A stretch of DNA of 64,000 nt from Tritrichomonas musculus (GCA_039105265.1 JAPFFF010000003.1:4030001-4094000), one strand, 5' to 3'. Positions 1-10,353 are shown, numbered from the stretch's first letter. The notes: generated from the sequence alone by a model not told the origin. Numbers and translations are program-made.

Positions 1-856
1 CACCTGTAACAGGATGAATGGTGGGAGATTTTGCAATCCACTTGTTGAAGCAGTCAGAACAAATAAAAAAACCAGATATTTCAACAGGATCGGTCAAAAA
101 ATCGTGGCAAATGGCACACATGAGAGTTTGGGGAATATTTTGAATCCCTTCTGGAAGTTCGGGTATTGGATATTTAAAATAAGTAAATGTGTGAATAACA
201 AATTCCATCAACCACTGAATGGCGTCCACTATTCCAAATCTAACCATCCTTTGTAAGAAAGGAGCAGTTTCGAAGGCAATATAAGACGATATAATCCATT
301 CTGGAATGAAAAAGAGAAGTTTTTCGTGAATAAACGATGTTATTTTTCGTGAAACAAGATGAATTAGAGTGACTAAAATAATTTTATATCCTGTATCAAA
401 TAAATTGAAAATGTTAATTCCATGGGATAGTTTAATTGATAAAACTTGGTATGATGATGCAATTAAAGCTATTAATTGATTTTGAATTTGAGGAGGAGCA
501 CCTATTATACGTAAATGTTCATGAAATTTTTCTGTCCAAGGAAATCCTTGCAAAATTGATGCAGTGACAATTCTACATTTGTTATATATAGATTGTTCCA
601 TTGTGATCCATAAGGGAACATAAATTGAATAGCTAATAACCATTGGTTTGGTAAGTTCATCGTGATAGTTAACGATACTTGATAAAATTCCTTGAGACTC
701 AAGTGAAGTTACAAGTAAAGATAACGGAATTGATCGTTTATTGGAAGAACTGCGTTCATTGTTTCGTTCTAAACAATAAGAAACTGTATCTTGAGCTGCT
801 TTTTCAATCGATGCTTCATCTTGGGCTTTAAAAGCTTTTAAATAGAGTCGAATCAT
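1..856 (-). CDS. Pex12-like RING/U-box protein, C-terminus cut by window edge
   Basis: The minus strand is open from an ATG at 854-856 to the left edge, 285 codons with no stop. Residues 247-285 form a zinc-finger-like segment: C247-x2-C250, then DPVEISG, then C266-x2-C269, then W273 and HPVTG at the edge. The spacing and the PVTG ending resemble the single-zinc RING of peroxin-12 (C..C, SGYVFCYRC, CPITG). A U-box (DPV..SG) is the main alternative. The upstream roughly 240 residues are helical and moderately hydrophobic around 150-200, as in the Pex2/Pex10/Pex12 N-domain. Pex12 is part of the ubiquitin ligase that recycles the import receptor Pex5 at the peroxisome membrane. Trichomonads are not known to have peroxisomes, so the family call is tentative, while a RING/U-box E3-type fold is fairly safe. 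A TCATT motif lies 29 bases before the ATG. Confidence 0.55.
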   Translation of the reverse strand, partial: MIRLYLKAFKAQDEASIEKAAQDTVSYCLERNNERSSSNKRSIPLSLLVTSLESQGILSSIVNYHDELTKPMVISYSIYVPLWITMEQSIYNKCRIVTASILQGFPWTEKFHEHLRIIGAPPQIQNQLIALIASSYQVLSIKLSHGINIFNLFDTGYKIILVTLIHLVSRKITSFIHEKLLFFIPEWIISSYIAFETAPFLQRMVRFGIVDAIQWLMEFVIHTFTYFKYPIPELPEGIQNIPQTLMCAICHDFLTDPVEISGFFICSDCFNKWIAKSPTIHPVTG

Positions 857-882
857 GCTATCTTAGTTTTAATTTCGCCTAA

Positions 883-887
883 AATGA
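883..887 (-). promoter_or_regulatory. Candidate Inr (TCATT)
   Basis: TCATT on the minus strand, with its A at 885, lies 29 bases before the ATG of the Pex12-like gene. It fits the trichomonad initiator TCA(+1)Y(A/T), but the distance is longer than at the other candidates here and a chance match is quite possible. Confidence 0.25.
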
Positions 888-1150
888 CCTTAATAGATTT
901 TGTATATAAAGAAAATTAATATAGGAATATTTTAATCATTTATTCATAAATAATGAAATATTTATGTATATATACATATATATATAAATATATTAGTATA
1001 ATGTAAAAATTTATAAATAAAATAGTTGTAAAATAACAAAATAAAATCTTTTTTAATACCTTATGAAAAAATTTATTTCCCTTTCAAATGAATTGAAATA
1101 ATTTGGGTTCGAAATTGAATTTTTTTTCAATAATTTTATACAATAAAAAA

Positions 1151-2332
1151 ATGGATAATGATGATGTTTATAAGAAGCAATTGTCTTATATTTTATTATC
1201 TGGTAAAAATAGAATGACTGTATTTGACCAAGTTCAAGAAGCTTTCCAATTTTTTTCATCTTCAATAAATGATCTTCAAGAGAAGATGAAAGAAATAGCA
1301 AAAATGGATGAAATTCAAAGTCTTACTCCAGATGTTTCATCTTTTGCTGATTGGGCTATCAAATATTTATCGGACAATAGTATATTTCAAAAATTAACGC
1401 AAAAACTCCACGAATTAATCATCGATGATTATTGTGTTATGAAAAGCCAATATAAAGAAGGAATAGATAGTATAAAAAATAACGTCGAATTAATTCAACA
1501 AAAATTTGAAGAAGACACAGAAAATTATAATTCAATTTATAAACAGTATTTAGATTCATGCCATAAACTTGAAGAAACTGCAGAATCACCAGATTTATCG
1601 GCTTTGGAATCTGCTAAAGAAAAATGCTATCATTTACAGTGCGAAGCGGCTAAAGCATGCGAACAATTAGGAATTCAGAGACGTGAATGTGCAAAACAAA
1701 TGGAGAAAAGTATGATTGATTTTGAAAAGTTAGAAAAGCAAAACCATCAACAAATTCAAGATTTTTTACAAAAATTTTGCAAAATTACCAACGATTTTGG
1801 AAAAAGTTACATTGAATTGGGACAAAAATCAGCGGAAGCATTAGAAAAAATTGAGCCTCCAAAAAGAGAAAATGAAAATAATGATGCTGAACCACGGGAT
1901 TTTTCTGAGTTTCCACCATTAACATTTAATATTTTTGATTTTCTTTCACCAAAAACTGTTTTCATGGATGATTTGCATGCCACTTTTATGCAGATTATCT
2001 CCCCAATAAAAATTCAACTTCATGAATTTACATCTTTTGATGAAGGTGAAAGAGTTACTGTCATCCAAAAGAAAAATGATATGATTGTAGTCGAAAGTGA
2101 ACGAAACGGCATTAGAAGAAGCGTTCCAAAATCAAATTTAAAGCCATGCAAAGATTATAAAAGAAAAATATATCAATTGGAGTCACCAATACCAGAAGCA
2201 GGATTAGTTCAAGGCTCATATGTAGTTGGGATTCTTGAGCATCCTGAGTCAAATTCAATTCGATGCAAAACTGCTTCAGGTGATTTTGTAGAAATATCAA
2301 ATGATAAATTAACATTATATGACAAGAAATAA
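1151..2332 (+). CDS. Helical (BAR/F-BAR-like?) protein with degenerate SH3-like C-terminus
   Basis: 393 residues from the ATG at 1151. An in-frame TTG at 1103 would add a hydrophobic 16-residue leader, but the ATG followed by MDNDDVYKK is preferred. Residues about 15-240 are long charged helices with heptad character (IQQKFEEDTENYNSIYKQYL and following), which suggests a BAR or F-BAR type dimeric membrane-bending module. The C-terminal 120 residues contain two beta-rich segments. The first reads FDEGERVTVIQ.. ..SVPKSNLKP and resembles an SH3 barrel with the VP..N motif degraded. A short Pro/Phe-rich linker (FPPLTFNIFDF) lies between. If right, it would act at the cortical membrane and actin cytoskeleton. 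The fold is inferred from pattern only; a plain coiled-coil protein remains possible. Confidence 0.5.
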   Translation: MDNDDVYKKQLSYILLSGKNRMTVFDQVQEAFQFFSSSINDLQEKMKEIAKMDEIQSLTPDVSSFADWAIKYLSDNSIFQKLTQKLHELIIDDYCVMKSQYKEGIDSIKNNVELIQQKFEEDTENYNSIYKQYLDSCHKLEETAESPDLSALESAKEKCYHLQCEAAKACEQLGIQRRECAKQMEKSMIDFEKLEKQNHQQIQDFLQKFCKITNDFGKSYIELGQKSAEALEKIEPPKRENENNDAEPRDFSEFPPLTFNIFDFLSPKTVFMDDLHATFMQIISPIKIQLHEFTSFDEGERVTVIQKKNDMIVVESERNGIRRSVPKSNLKPCKDYKRKIYQLESPIPEAGLVQGSYVVGILEHPESNSIRCKTASGDFVEISNDKLTLYDKK

Positions 2333-2461
2333 TGTGATTTATGATCTATCATAGTTTCTTTTATGTATTAAAATAATTAAATCAAATGGTGATTTTTTGT
2401 TTTAAAATTTGTTAAGAAGTCGTCTTCAAGGAGACGGAAAAAAAAAATAATTTCTATATTT

Positions 2462-2917
2462 TCAATATTTTGGTTTTTGAGATGATTCCAAGTTTAAAGA
2501 TCCGCATGAGGAATTTTGAGGTGTTTCTTTGAAAATGCAATCTGGAAATAGAGAAGGTGATAATGGGACTCCGAATTCTTGAATAATTTCCTGCTGCATA
2601 GATATATAAAGTCTTCTTAATTGGGTTTCAGTAAACTGAAGTTGTAAACGATCTGCCATTTGAAAAAAGTTTATGATTTCTTGTAGTTGATGAGCCTTAA
2701 CAAGATCATTTAACTGTTTTTCTGCTTGAGCAAATCCATTTTCTTGTGATGAATTTTCTTCATATTGAGAAAAAGTGTCATCATTGTCATCAACTTGGTT
2801 GGAATTCGATTCCACTTCTTTTTTTATAAATTCATATAACGTTTTTTGTGCTGGAGGGATAGAAAACTTCTTTTTTCCTCTTCCTCTTCTTGAATTACCT
2901 CTTCCTTTCAGTTTTCT
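2462..2917 (-). CDS. Small protein of unknown function, start unresolved
   Basis: The minus frame is open from the stop at 2918-2920 down to 2462. It reads RGRGNSRRGRGKKKFS, then an acidic Ser/Asn/Gln stretch, then helices (LNDLVKAHQLQEIINFFQMADRLQLQ) and a Pro/Ser-rich tail. It looks like coding sequence throughout, yet there is no in-frame ATG before 2657-2659, which would leave only 65 residues. A GTG at 2813-2815 is the next candidate. A short 5' intron could supply the start: an ATG at 2977-2979 would join in frame if GTATCT at 2963 and AAAG ending at 2905 were splice sites (59 bases). The 3' side lacks the ACTAACACACAG motif known from Trichomonas introns. The RG-rich N-terminus would fit RNA binding. 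No family is recognised. Confidence 0.4.
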   Translation of the reverse strand, partial: RKLKGRGNSRRGRGKKKFSIPPAQKTLYEFIKKEVESNSNQVDDNDDTFSQYEENSSQENGFAQAEKQLNDLVKAHQLQEIINFFQMADRLQLQFTETQLRRLYISMQQEIIQEFGVPLSPSLFPDCIFKETPQNSSCGSLNLESSQKPKY

Positions 2918-3083
2918 TTAAAAAATGGTTACATTTTCAAACAACAAAATCTGATTGAGATACTCCAAAATCCAAGCATGATGAATTGCATAAAACTATT
3001 AGTATCTCAATCTCCTTATTAAAATATATATGATAAAATTGTTTCTAAAATAGTCTATTTTATAATACAAAAAAAAATAAAAA

Positions 3084-3935
3084 TTAAATAAATATTGGAG
3101 ATTTTTCCAAATCCTTGTTGGATACTTCATATGTCAATTGCTCACTGAATCTTTTAAGTGATGGATTCATCCTTTCAGCAAGTCTATTTGGAGAAATATT
3201 TGGTGTTTCACTTGTGATTTTACAGAAATAAAAAGTAAATATTCCATGTGAACGTTTACCGATTTCTGCATCTCCTTTCACATCGGCTTTATTCACAGAA
3301 AGTGAAATTATATTAAGGGGCTGTGAATTATTTTCATGTTCAATTGATTGGAGATCAAACACTGATCCTCCACTAATACAATCTGTTATCAACAAAACGT
3401 GCACTTTTCGATTACAGTTCCGTGAAAATATTGAGCTAATTGAATACTTTGAAAGACTATCATCAATAAATTCGATACCATGATTTCCAGATGTGTTTGA
3501 GTCACGTCCTGAATAAAATACTGTTAATGATTGTTCGGTGTTTTTTAAAAAGAATTCTAAATATGAAATAAATTCTTCACACTCTGGATTGTATAAATAA
3601 AATACCTTATATCCAAGTCTATGATGATTTAAACCAACTAAGTATCCATCATTTAATGGACCAACACCAAGATCAGAATCTTCATCTTCATAAGTATTGA
3701 TTAAAATGAAGCACACTTTATCTAAATCATTAACTTGAATATTTGAATAATTTTTATTGTTCAATCGCATTGCAATTCTACCAAAAGATTTTAGAAGATG
3801 CTTGTGAGTTGAATCTTTTCTAATTTTTTGAAATTCTTTGTTAGAAAACTCATTATCTTTAGCATTTAATTTGGCAGTTTGATGTTCATAATGTGGATGC
3901 TTTTGTTTTTTATCTGGCGTATCGACGTAGGTCAT
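3084..3935 (-). CDS. Caspase-like (peptidase clan CD, family C14) homologue lacking catalytic residues
   Basis: 283 residues with the fold landmarks of the trichomonad C14 proteins: VCFILINTYED..DLGVGPLNDGYLVG, then KVFYLYNP, then a beta-strand ending FYSG, then VLLITDC..GGSVFDLQ. The catalytic sites are changed. Where the active paralogue at 6582 has YTGHG, this protein has YSGRD (Arg144 for His). Where the paralogue has DCCHSGS, it has DCISGGS (residues 185-191), with Ile187 aligned to the nucleophile Cys and Ser to the following His. The residues missing from the pocket make cysteine-peptidase activity very unlikely. It may act as a pseudo-enzyme or regulator, or be drifting. A TCATT Inr motif 13 bases upstream supports the ATG at 3933-3935 and suggests it is still transcribed. 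Confidence 0.85.
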   Translation of the reverse strand: MTYVDTPDKKQKHPHYEHQTAKLNAKDNEFSNKEFQKIRKDSTHKHLLKSFGRIAMRLNNKNYSNIQVNDLDKVCFILINTYEDEDSDLGVGPLNDGYLVGLNHHRLGYKVFYLYNPECEEFISYLEFFLKNTEQSLTVFYSGRDSNTSGNHGIEFIDDSLSKYSISSIFSRNCNRKVHVLLITDCISGGSVFDLQSIEHENNSQPLNIISLSVNKADVKGDAEIGKRSHGIFTFYFCKITSETPNISPNRLAERMNPSLKRFSEQLTYEVSNKDLEKSPIFI

Positions 3936-3945
3936 TAAAAAAATA

Positions 3946-3950
3946 AATGA
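3946..3950 (-). promoter_or_regulatory. Candidate Inr (TCATT) of the C14 pseudo-enzyme gene
   Basis: TCATT on the minus strand, A(+1) at 3948, 13 bases before the ATG. It matches the trichomonad Inr TCA(+1)Y(A/T) at the usual short distance. Confidence 0.45.
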
Positions 3951-6565
3951 AATGCTTTAGAAATATAATTACACAAATAAATTGTATAAATTTTTTTCAA
4001 TTAATTTATTTGCTTTATTATATAAAATCTTTCATTTTTTAAATATTTTGAATTAAATAAAATTTTTATTGAATAATTCAATTTGATTTATAAATTATCT
4101 ACACAATTTAATTGAATCAGAAATAATGAGGGTAACCTCATTAATTGTATCAATATTGATAAAATACATATTTATCCTCTTTTAAGCAGTAATATGCAAT
4201 TGAATTTGTCCAAACAGTATTTTACATGAAGTTCGTAATTACTCATTCATTGCATTATAATAACATTCGTACAAAAAATTCATAATCGTCTGTTAGAAAA
4301 ATATTTTTATCAATCAATAACATTTGGGAAGTTTTTTTTTAAGTTCCCTAATTTCATTTCTCTTTATTTAAGTCAAGAAAATTCCATGTGAATTTAAATC
4401 TTTACAAGTGTTTAACTTCGTAGGTTTTAAAAATGATTAATAGTGCTGTTCATTTTTTAGTATCTCAATATATATTTTGTTTTGAAAGGTCATATTATAT
4501 AATTATGATCCTCTTTGATTATACATTATTTTTAAACAAACAAACATAACAAAAAATCTTTTTGTATAAGATGATCTTATGATATCTATTTTTATCAAAT
4601 ATTAATTTTTGAATATTGCTGATAAATATGATATAGCAAATGATTACATAATGAGTATAATATTTTTAATTTATAATTAAATTAAGGGACCACTATCAAA
4701 TTCTGTGTTAAAAATTCTATGAGTTATCACAAAATTAATTGTCTTAAAAAAATTTATTTCTTGAGTATTTTTGCTATATTTTGGTATATATAAATTATAA
4801 AAATTATATATCATTTATTTCTATTCTTCTTTTAAGCCTATTCCCTTTTTTCAATAAAAATTTAAAAGTTGAGAGGATGTTAAAATTTTACAAAAATGAT
4901 CGGAATGGTGAAATTTTAAAGTTTTAAACTTTTTCCGAAATAATAACCATTGAATTTTATTTTCTATGAGTTTTTTCAATATTGAAATGTTTACAAAAAA
5001 ATATGATAGTGGTCCCTTAAAAACAGAAATAAAAATTCAAATATGAGTGAATCAATCAATGAATCTATCAATTTATGATATTAAAAGATCCAATAATGAA
5101 TCAAATATAGGTAAAAATTAAAATAAAATCGTAAATGTTAAAATGTTAACTTTGATTTCAAAATTAAAGTCAATTATGAAATTCTCATAAGATTAAAACT
5201 AAATACTAATGAAAAGCACCAAAATATTTTATTTTCTCCATATTTTATGGAAAAATTTATATATGGAATTTTTCACTTTATATTTTGTTAAATACCAATG
5301 AAAACCTAATAAGGTGAACAATGTATTATAATAAAATATATCATTTATTTTGAGGAAAAATTATTATTTTTTAAAGAAAATCTATTTATGTATATTTTTA
5401 TTTTGAAAAAATTGAATGATTGAAAAATATTTTAATTGAAGAAATTTCAACGGTTAAGGCCAATAAACCCAATATCGTACATAATGAACTTTTTCACAAA
5501 TTAATGTATAAAAATGAAAAAAATATTCATTTTAAAGTTCATATTTTCTTTTTATAAAAAGAACATAAAATTAATTATACTTCATTTTAATGAAATCGTT
5601 TTGATTTTTTAAATTTTCTGAACCATAAAAATTATAATTCAGAAAAAGTGAAAATGATTGTCCTAATTCAAAGGAATTAAAAATAATTATTTCAATATTT
5701 TTAAAATATTTTTTAATAATGTAATAACATAATATTCTTATTCATTGATGTTTGGTAAATTTATATAAATTCAATTTATCTCTGAATTTTTTTAAACAAA
5801 ATTCATCGTTCTCAAATTTTAAACATGAATATTTCCTGAAAATAACTCTCTATAAGAAAAGTTCAACCACAATTTCCAGAATAATACATCTTGAAAGAAT
5901 TATCCTCTTTTAATATTCAATATCACTGCAAAATCTAGGATTATTATAATATTTTTTCGTTAATCAGAAGAAATAAACAAAAGTATAAACAATTCTATAT
6001 AAAAATTCATATATCATAATAAATAAATATTTTTGACATTAAGAAAATCAATTTTTTTCGGAAAAATAGTAATTATAATTTAATTATAACGAGAAAAAAA
6101 AAAAAAAAAATTATGAATTTTTGCATAAATTCAAATTTAAACATCAAAAGATGGGCAATACTCTTCAATTCTACTTTTCAAAAAAATAGAAAAAGTTGTT
6201 TTATAATCGAATGAAGTGAAGTTTTAAAGACCAATTATTTTTTTTTTTTTCTCATTGTCAAAAAAACATTCAATTTTTATGAAGACTTATCACATCACAA
6301 CTATACGAACTCAAATTTGTTGAGAATGTTCTCAATTTTGTAGAAATAATGATAAACTTTTTCAAAGAACCATAGAAATGATGTATGAATTTTACTTGAA
6401 AAATAATTCTACATAATTGCTTACTTAGAGCACAGCATCGAAGTCTTTAATAAGCTCTCATGATTGAGGATATGTAGATGATTCAATTATACAATTGTAA
6501 TAACTTAAAAAGTAATTTGTCTCATTGAATTCAAAAGTTAAGTGATGATTTTGTTAAGTGAAAAT
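3951..6565. other. AT-rich intergenic region between two divergent C14 genes
   Basis: No convincing reading frame on either strand. Stop codons occur in every frame and there are many A/T runs. The only structure I can support is the inverted-repeat element at 4682-5020. A 17-base A run lies near 6094-6110. Confidence 0.6.
4682..5020. mobile_element. MITE-like element with perfect 17-bp terminal inverted repeats
   Basis: TTAAGGGACCACTATCA at 4682-4698 is repeated exactly in inverted orientation at 5004-5020. The 339-bp interval has no reading frame and is AT-rich. If TTAA is a duplicated target site, the ends are GGGACCACTATCA and the element would be of piggyBac type by target. If only TA is duplicated, a Tc1/mariner relative is equally possible. 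There is no transposase, so it would need one supplied in trans. The perfect ends suggest fairly recent movement or continued selection on the ends. Confidence 0.75.
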
Positions 6566-6570
6566 TCACT
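6566..6570 (+). promoter_or_regulatory. Candidate Inr (TCACT) of the metacaspase gene
   Basis: TCACT with A(+1) at 6568 lies 14 bases before the ATG at 6582. It overlaps the in-frame GTG start at 6558, so a transcript starting here could only use the ATG at 6582. This decides the start of the gene. Confidence 0.5.
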
Positions 6571-6581
6571 TTTTTTATATC

Positions 6582-7562
6582 ATGTTCAAGAAAGCTAAGT
6601 TTAATGCTTTACTCGGCAAAGTTACAACTGCTTTAAAGGATGAAAAAGTGCAAGCAAAAATTAAATCAGGAATTGAAAAAGCTGCTAAATCAGAACAAGG
6701 ACAGAAGATCATTAAAAAAATTGCAAATAGCAAAATTGGAAAAACAATTCTTTCAAAGCTTAAACTTAACTTTACACAAGAAGAATGGGAAGAGACTCAT
6801 GAACAAGGCACTGTCGAAGAAAACAAGGTTGAAATGGACGAAATCGGTTATAACATTTCTAAATTAACCAGTTTGAAGAACACAGACCTTAAGAAGGTTG
6901 TTTATATTTGCTGTAATACTTACGAAAGACCCGAATATTCACTTGGTGTCGGTCCAATGAATGATGCTATTACAGTTGGAAGTTACATGAGAGAAATTGG
7001 ATTTCAAGTATACTATTCCCACAATCCTAAATCAACCGAATACTTGAAATACTTACGTTATTTCTATCACTGGACAACTGATTATTTGGTTGTTTATTAC
7101 ACAGGACACGGAGCTAGCGTCAAGGATACTGATGGCGATGAAGATGATAAGATGGATGAAGCACTTGTCTTTGATGATGACTTCATTGTTGATGATGAAT
7201 TGGCTAGCGTTCTCGCTAATTCTGAAAAGAAACCAAGTAGCAAGGTTCTTTTACTCAACGATTGCTGCCATAGTGGTTCAATTTATGATCTTCAAACCGG
7301 AACTTATCAAGGCTTGAATATGCCACCAAATCTTTTGTCAATCTCAGCTGCAAGAGATAAACAAACAGCTAAACAAACATCAGTTGGCTCAAAAGATCAA
7401 GGAATTTTCACATTTTACTTCTTCAAATTCCTTTCATCAAGTCCAAAGATGACTCCAAAACAAATGGAAACACAAAGTCAACCATACCTTAATAAATTCG
7501 ACCAAAACTTTGTTGCTTATGCAACCACCAGTAATTTGTTAAATCAACCTATATTTCCATAA
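6582..7562 (+). CDS. Metacaspase-like cysteine peptidase (clan CD, family C14)
   Basis: 326 residues from ATG 6582, which follows an Inr motif by 14 bases. The N-terminal 60 residues are a Lys-rich amphipathic helical segment (KSGIEKAAKSEQGQKIIKKI), perhaps a prodomain. The peptidase core starts near residue 104 (KKVVYICCNTYE). It carries the catalytic His176 in YYTGHG and the nucleophile Cys229 in NDCCHSGS, with an acidic Asp-rich loop between them (DTDGDEDDKMDEAL) that may bind calcium, as metacaspases require. Metacaspases cleave after Arg or Lys rather than Asp. It is an intact, probably active enzyme. It faces away from the inactive paralogue at 3084-3935, 2.6 kb apart. The stop is followed at once by A (TAAATAAA). 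Confidence 0.9.
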   Translation: MFKKAKFNALLGKVTTALKDEKVQAKIKSGIEKAAKSEQGQKIIKKIANSKIGKTILSKLKLNFTQEEWEETHEQGTVEENKVEMDEIGYNISKLTSLKNTDLKKVVYICCNTYERPEYSLGVGPMNDAITVGSYMREIGFQVYYSHNPKSTEYLKYLRYFYHWTTDYLVVYYTGHGASVKDTDGDEDDKMDEALVFDDDFIVDDELASVLANSEKKPSSKVLLLNDCCHSGSIYDLQTGTYQGLNMPPNLLSISAARDKQTAKQTSVGSKDQGIFTFYFFKFLSSSPKMTPKQMETQSQPYLNKFDQNFVAYATTSNLLNQPIFP

Positions 7563-10353
7563 ATAAATTTTAAATTTGTTTATCTTAATTTATTGTTAAT
7601 TTATTTTTTAATAAACTTTTCAAAATTCTGTTAATACAAATAATTTCACATAACTTTTTTATTCAATATTTTAACATAAAAGCAACTTTTTGATATACGA
7701 TAATATATCAATTTAATGCATTTTTATCGTAAAGGTAAATCAAGAATTTAAATTTTTAGCAATTGATTCACATTAAACTTCAATTAAATTTTGATTATTA
7801 TTAGTTATTAGAAAAATCATTAAATTCTATAAATCAATTCAAGTTCAATCTTTAATTATTGATTGAATGAATTTAGTAATCGATGATATAATTAACAATT
7901 ACTCTTTTTCATTTTTTAAATCTACCAAAAATTTGTAAAACAAATTGAAATACTCAGATAACTAATAATAATTTTTTGTAAAACAAATAGAGAATTAGTT
8001 CTAAGTGATAATATAAACATAAGCAACTGTACTTAAATAAATAGAACTTAAAATACAGCTTCACATTCATTTTTACTGACTCCAACCTCCAAGATACAAA
8101 ACCTGATAAAAAGAAACACAACAACTCAATATTGAAAGAACCTTCCACTTCATAAACAACAACAAGAGCAACATCAGAAACAATCTAGATAACAATAACA
8201 AAAATCAAACCCAAAAATCAAAAACAAGCAAAATTGCAAACAACCAACAACCAAAACAGAAATCAAAGCTAATTAAATAACACCCAAATAACAAAATAAA
8301 CAACCAGAGCAATGAAGATTCAAAATCTCATCATTACTCAAAGATAAAAAAAAAAAAAAAAAAAAAAAAAAAGACTCGAGTGATAATTCAAAAATCTCAT
8401 TCAATTTCACAATTTCAGAAAAACAAGAAACAAAACCTCAACAAACACAAACATTACAGACTAGAGATGAAAATAAACCAGAAGAAAATGCACAACCGAG
8501 ATAACATCAACAAAATTTCACAATTCTAATTATCATTCAAAACAAAGAAAGAAACATGAATGATGAATTCAATTGTTTGCAAACAATTTAAAGATAAAAC
8601 TGCCATGAAACCAGAAACAGAAGATGAAACACAATTATTTCCATATCCAAATGCTCAATTTTCATTCAAACACATAACTTCTAATTCATATTATCGAGTA
8701 ACACAAGGAGAATCGTCAATTAAGCTGCACCAAGAAATATTGAATCAGATAAAGAAGAAAACAAGAAAGAAAATCCAGCTCAACATGAAAATATAAATGG
8801 CGAATCTCAGCATGAAAGATGAAAATTGAAAATGCAACCATCAAATTTGATATTCAACTATAAATGAAAAATGGAATGACAACATGAAATTCATTTCATT
8901 ATAATTACGACAAACTCATTTCGCTGTTGATCTTATAAATTCATTTATCTTGAAGTAAATATTCAAGACTGAAGCTCAAAATGTTTTTATGAGATCCACT
9001 TTAAAATGGCAAACTTTATTTTAAAGAGTTTTTAATGCCATAGAAAAAATTGCCAGTTTTGAATGCCTTTCATATTTAAATATGCATTCATCATTTGAGA
9101 AACAGATAAAAATGTTATTTAATGAGACATTTCATATGACACGTTTTTAAAAAAACGTGAAAGATATTAATTTAATTTCTTTACATTTTAATTTTCACAT
9201 ACATTCATTTGAAAGCATCATTACTCATTCACATAATGAATCAACAAATGAATAGTGATTCATCATTTCAATTAATACCAATGATCAATCAATTACAGTT
9301 GAAAATTAAAACTTTTTTAGTAATCAAAAATTAACTGAAAAAACAAAAGTTATGTTTGCCATCAATTGAGAAAGAATAAAAATTTCATATCACATCACAT
9401 AAGCAGCCAACATCAAGAATAAAAAATTTTTTCGTGCTATACATTTTAATAAAAAATTGAATAAAATGATGAATTTTGAATGGATTCAATAATCATCAAA
9501 TAATTGAATAATAGAAAACAAACCTCTCTGAATATTAATTACGCATAATACCTGCCATTATTTGTGATGATATTTTCTATTTATAGTTATCAAGAATACC
9601 AAATTGTTGAGATCTTAAAAAATTCGTTACAATCCTGAAGTTGAGTTGAATATGAAAAGCATTCTGAGTTAAATCAATTGATTGCTTAGAAAAATCACCT
9701 TCTTTGAGTGACAATCATTTTAAATAATATAATATTCAAATAGTTTAATGGCTTTGAAGAGCTTATCACTAGATACTTTTTTACATAACATGTCATTCAT
9801 CAATGAAATTGTAATACTTAGTATCAATGCTTGAATTTTGAATTTTTAAAGACATTTAGAATAAGATTACACTCGACTTTCCCAAAAAATCACAAATTCA
9901 TAATTCTCTTATTTAACTTGTATAATTATATTGAAAACTAGATGAATGGGAAACATGAAAGCTTTTTTAACATGAAGCCTTTGCTAGCAAAATATATTTT
10001 AGAAAAGAAAAATCTCACAAATTCTGATGAGTAATCTAAGTATTCAAAAAAGTTTACAAGTTTTTAAAAATTTGGTAATAAAATAGAATGGATTCTTTTT
10101 TGATATTAATTTACAAAAGACATTATATGTAAACAAGTGTCAAATTACATTTAATTGACATTAAACATTTAATGAACAAAAATATTATTTTCAAATGAGT
10201 TTATATCTGCAGAAATTAATTTATTAATATTTTATTATATATATTAATAAAATAACAAGATATTTATTTTTTAATTTTTGAAATAAATCACAAAAAGTTT
10301 GTCCTAAAGAAGTTTATTTTTTTTCGTGTAAAAATCTCTTAAAATCAGGTTTA
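7563..10353. other. Long AT-rich intergenic region
   Basis: About 2.8 kb without an intact gene. It holds a 27-base A run (8346-8372) and a decayed A/C-rich coding relic (about 8085-8815). I see nothing further supportable in 8820-10353. Confidence 0.55.
8085..8815 (+). pseudogene. Decayed N/Q/K/E-rich low-complexity coding relic
   Basis: The + strand here is rich in A and C and poor in T and G, unlike the flanks. Short open stretches in different frames read as one kind of low-complexity protein: NNKSNIRNNLDNNNKNQ, EKQETKPQQTQTLQTRDENK and EENKKENPAQHENINGESQ. A 78-codon open frame at 8560-8796 is part of it. The open pieces change frame several times and a 27-base A run lies inside, so it is not a working gene. 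It could be an old host gene for an Asn/Gln-rich protein or a chance low-complexity tract. It lies downstream of the metacaspase on the same strand. Confidence 0.35.

Noticed and set aside
14-256. 80-codon + strand frame at the left edge
   Set aside because: It overlaps the Pex12-like gene on the opposite strand, which has a clear zinc-finger pattern and a longer open frame.
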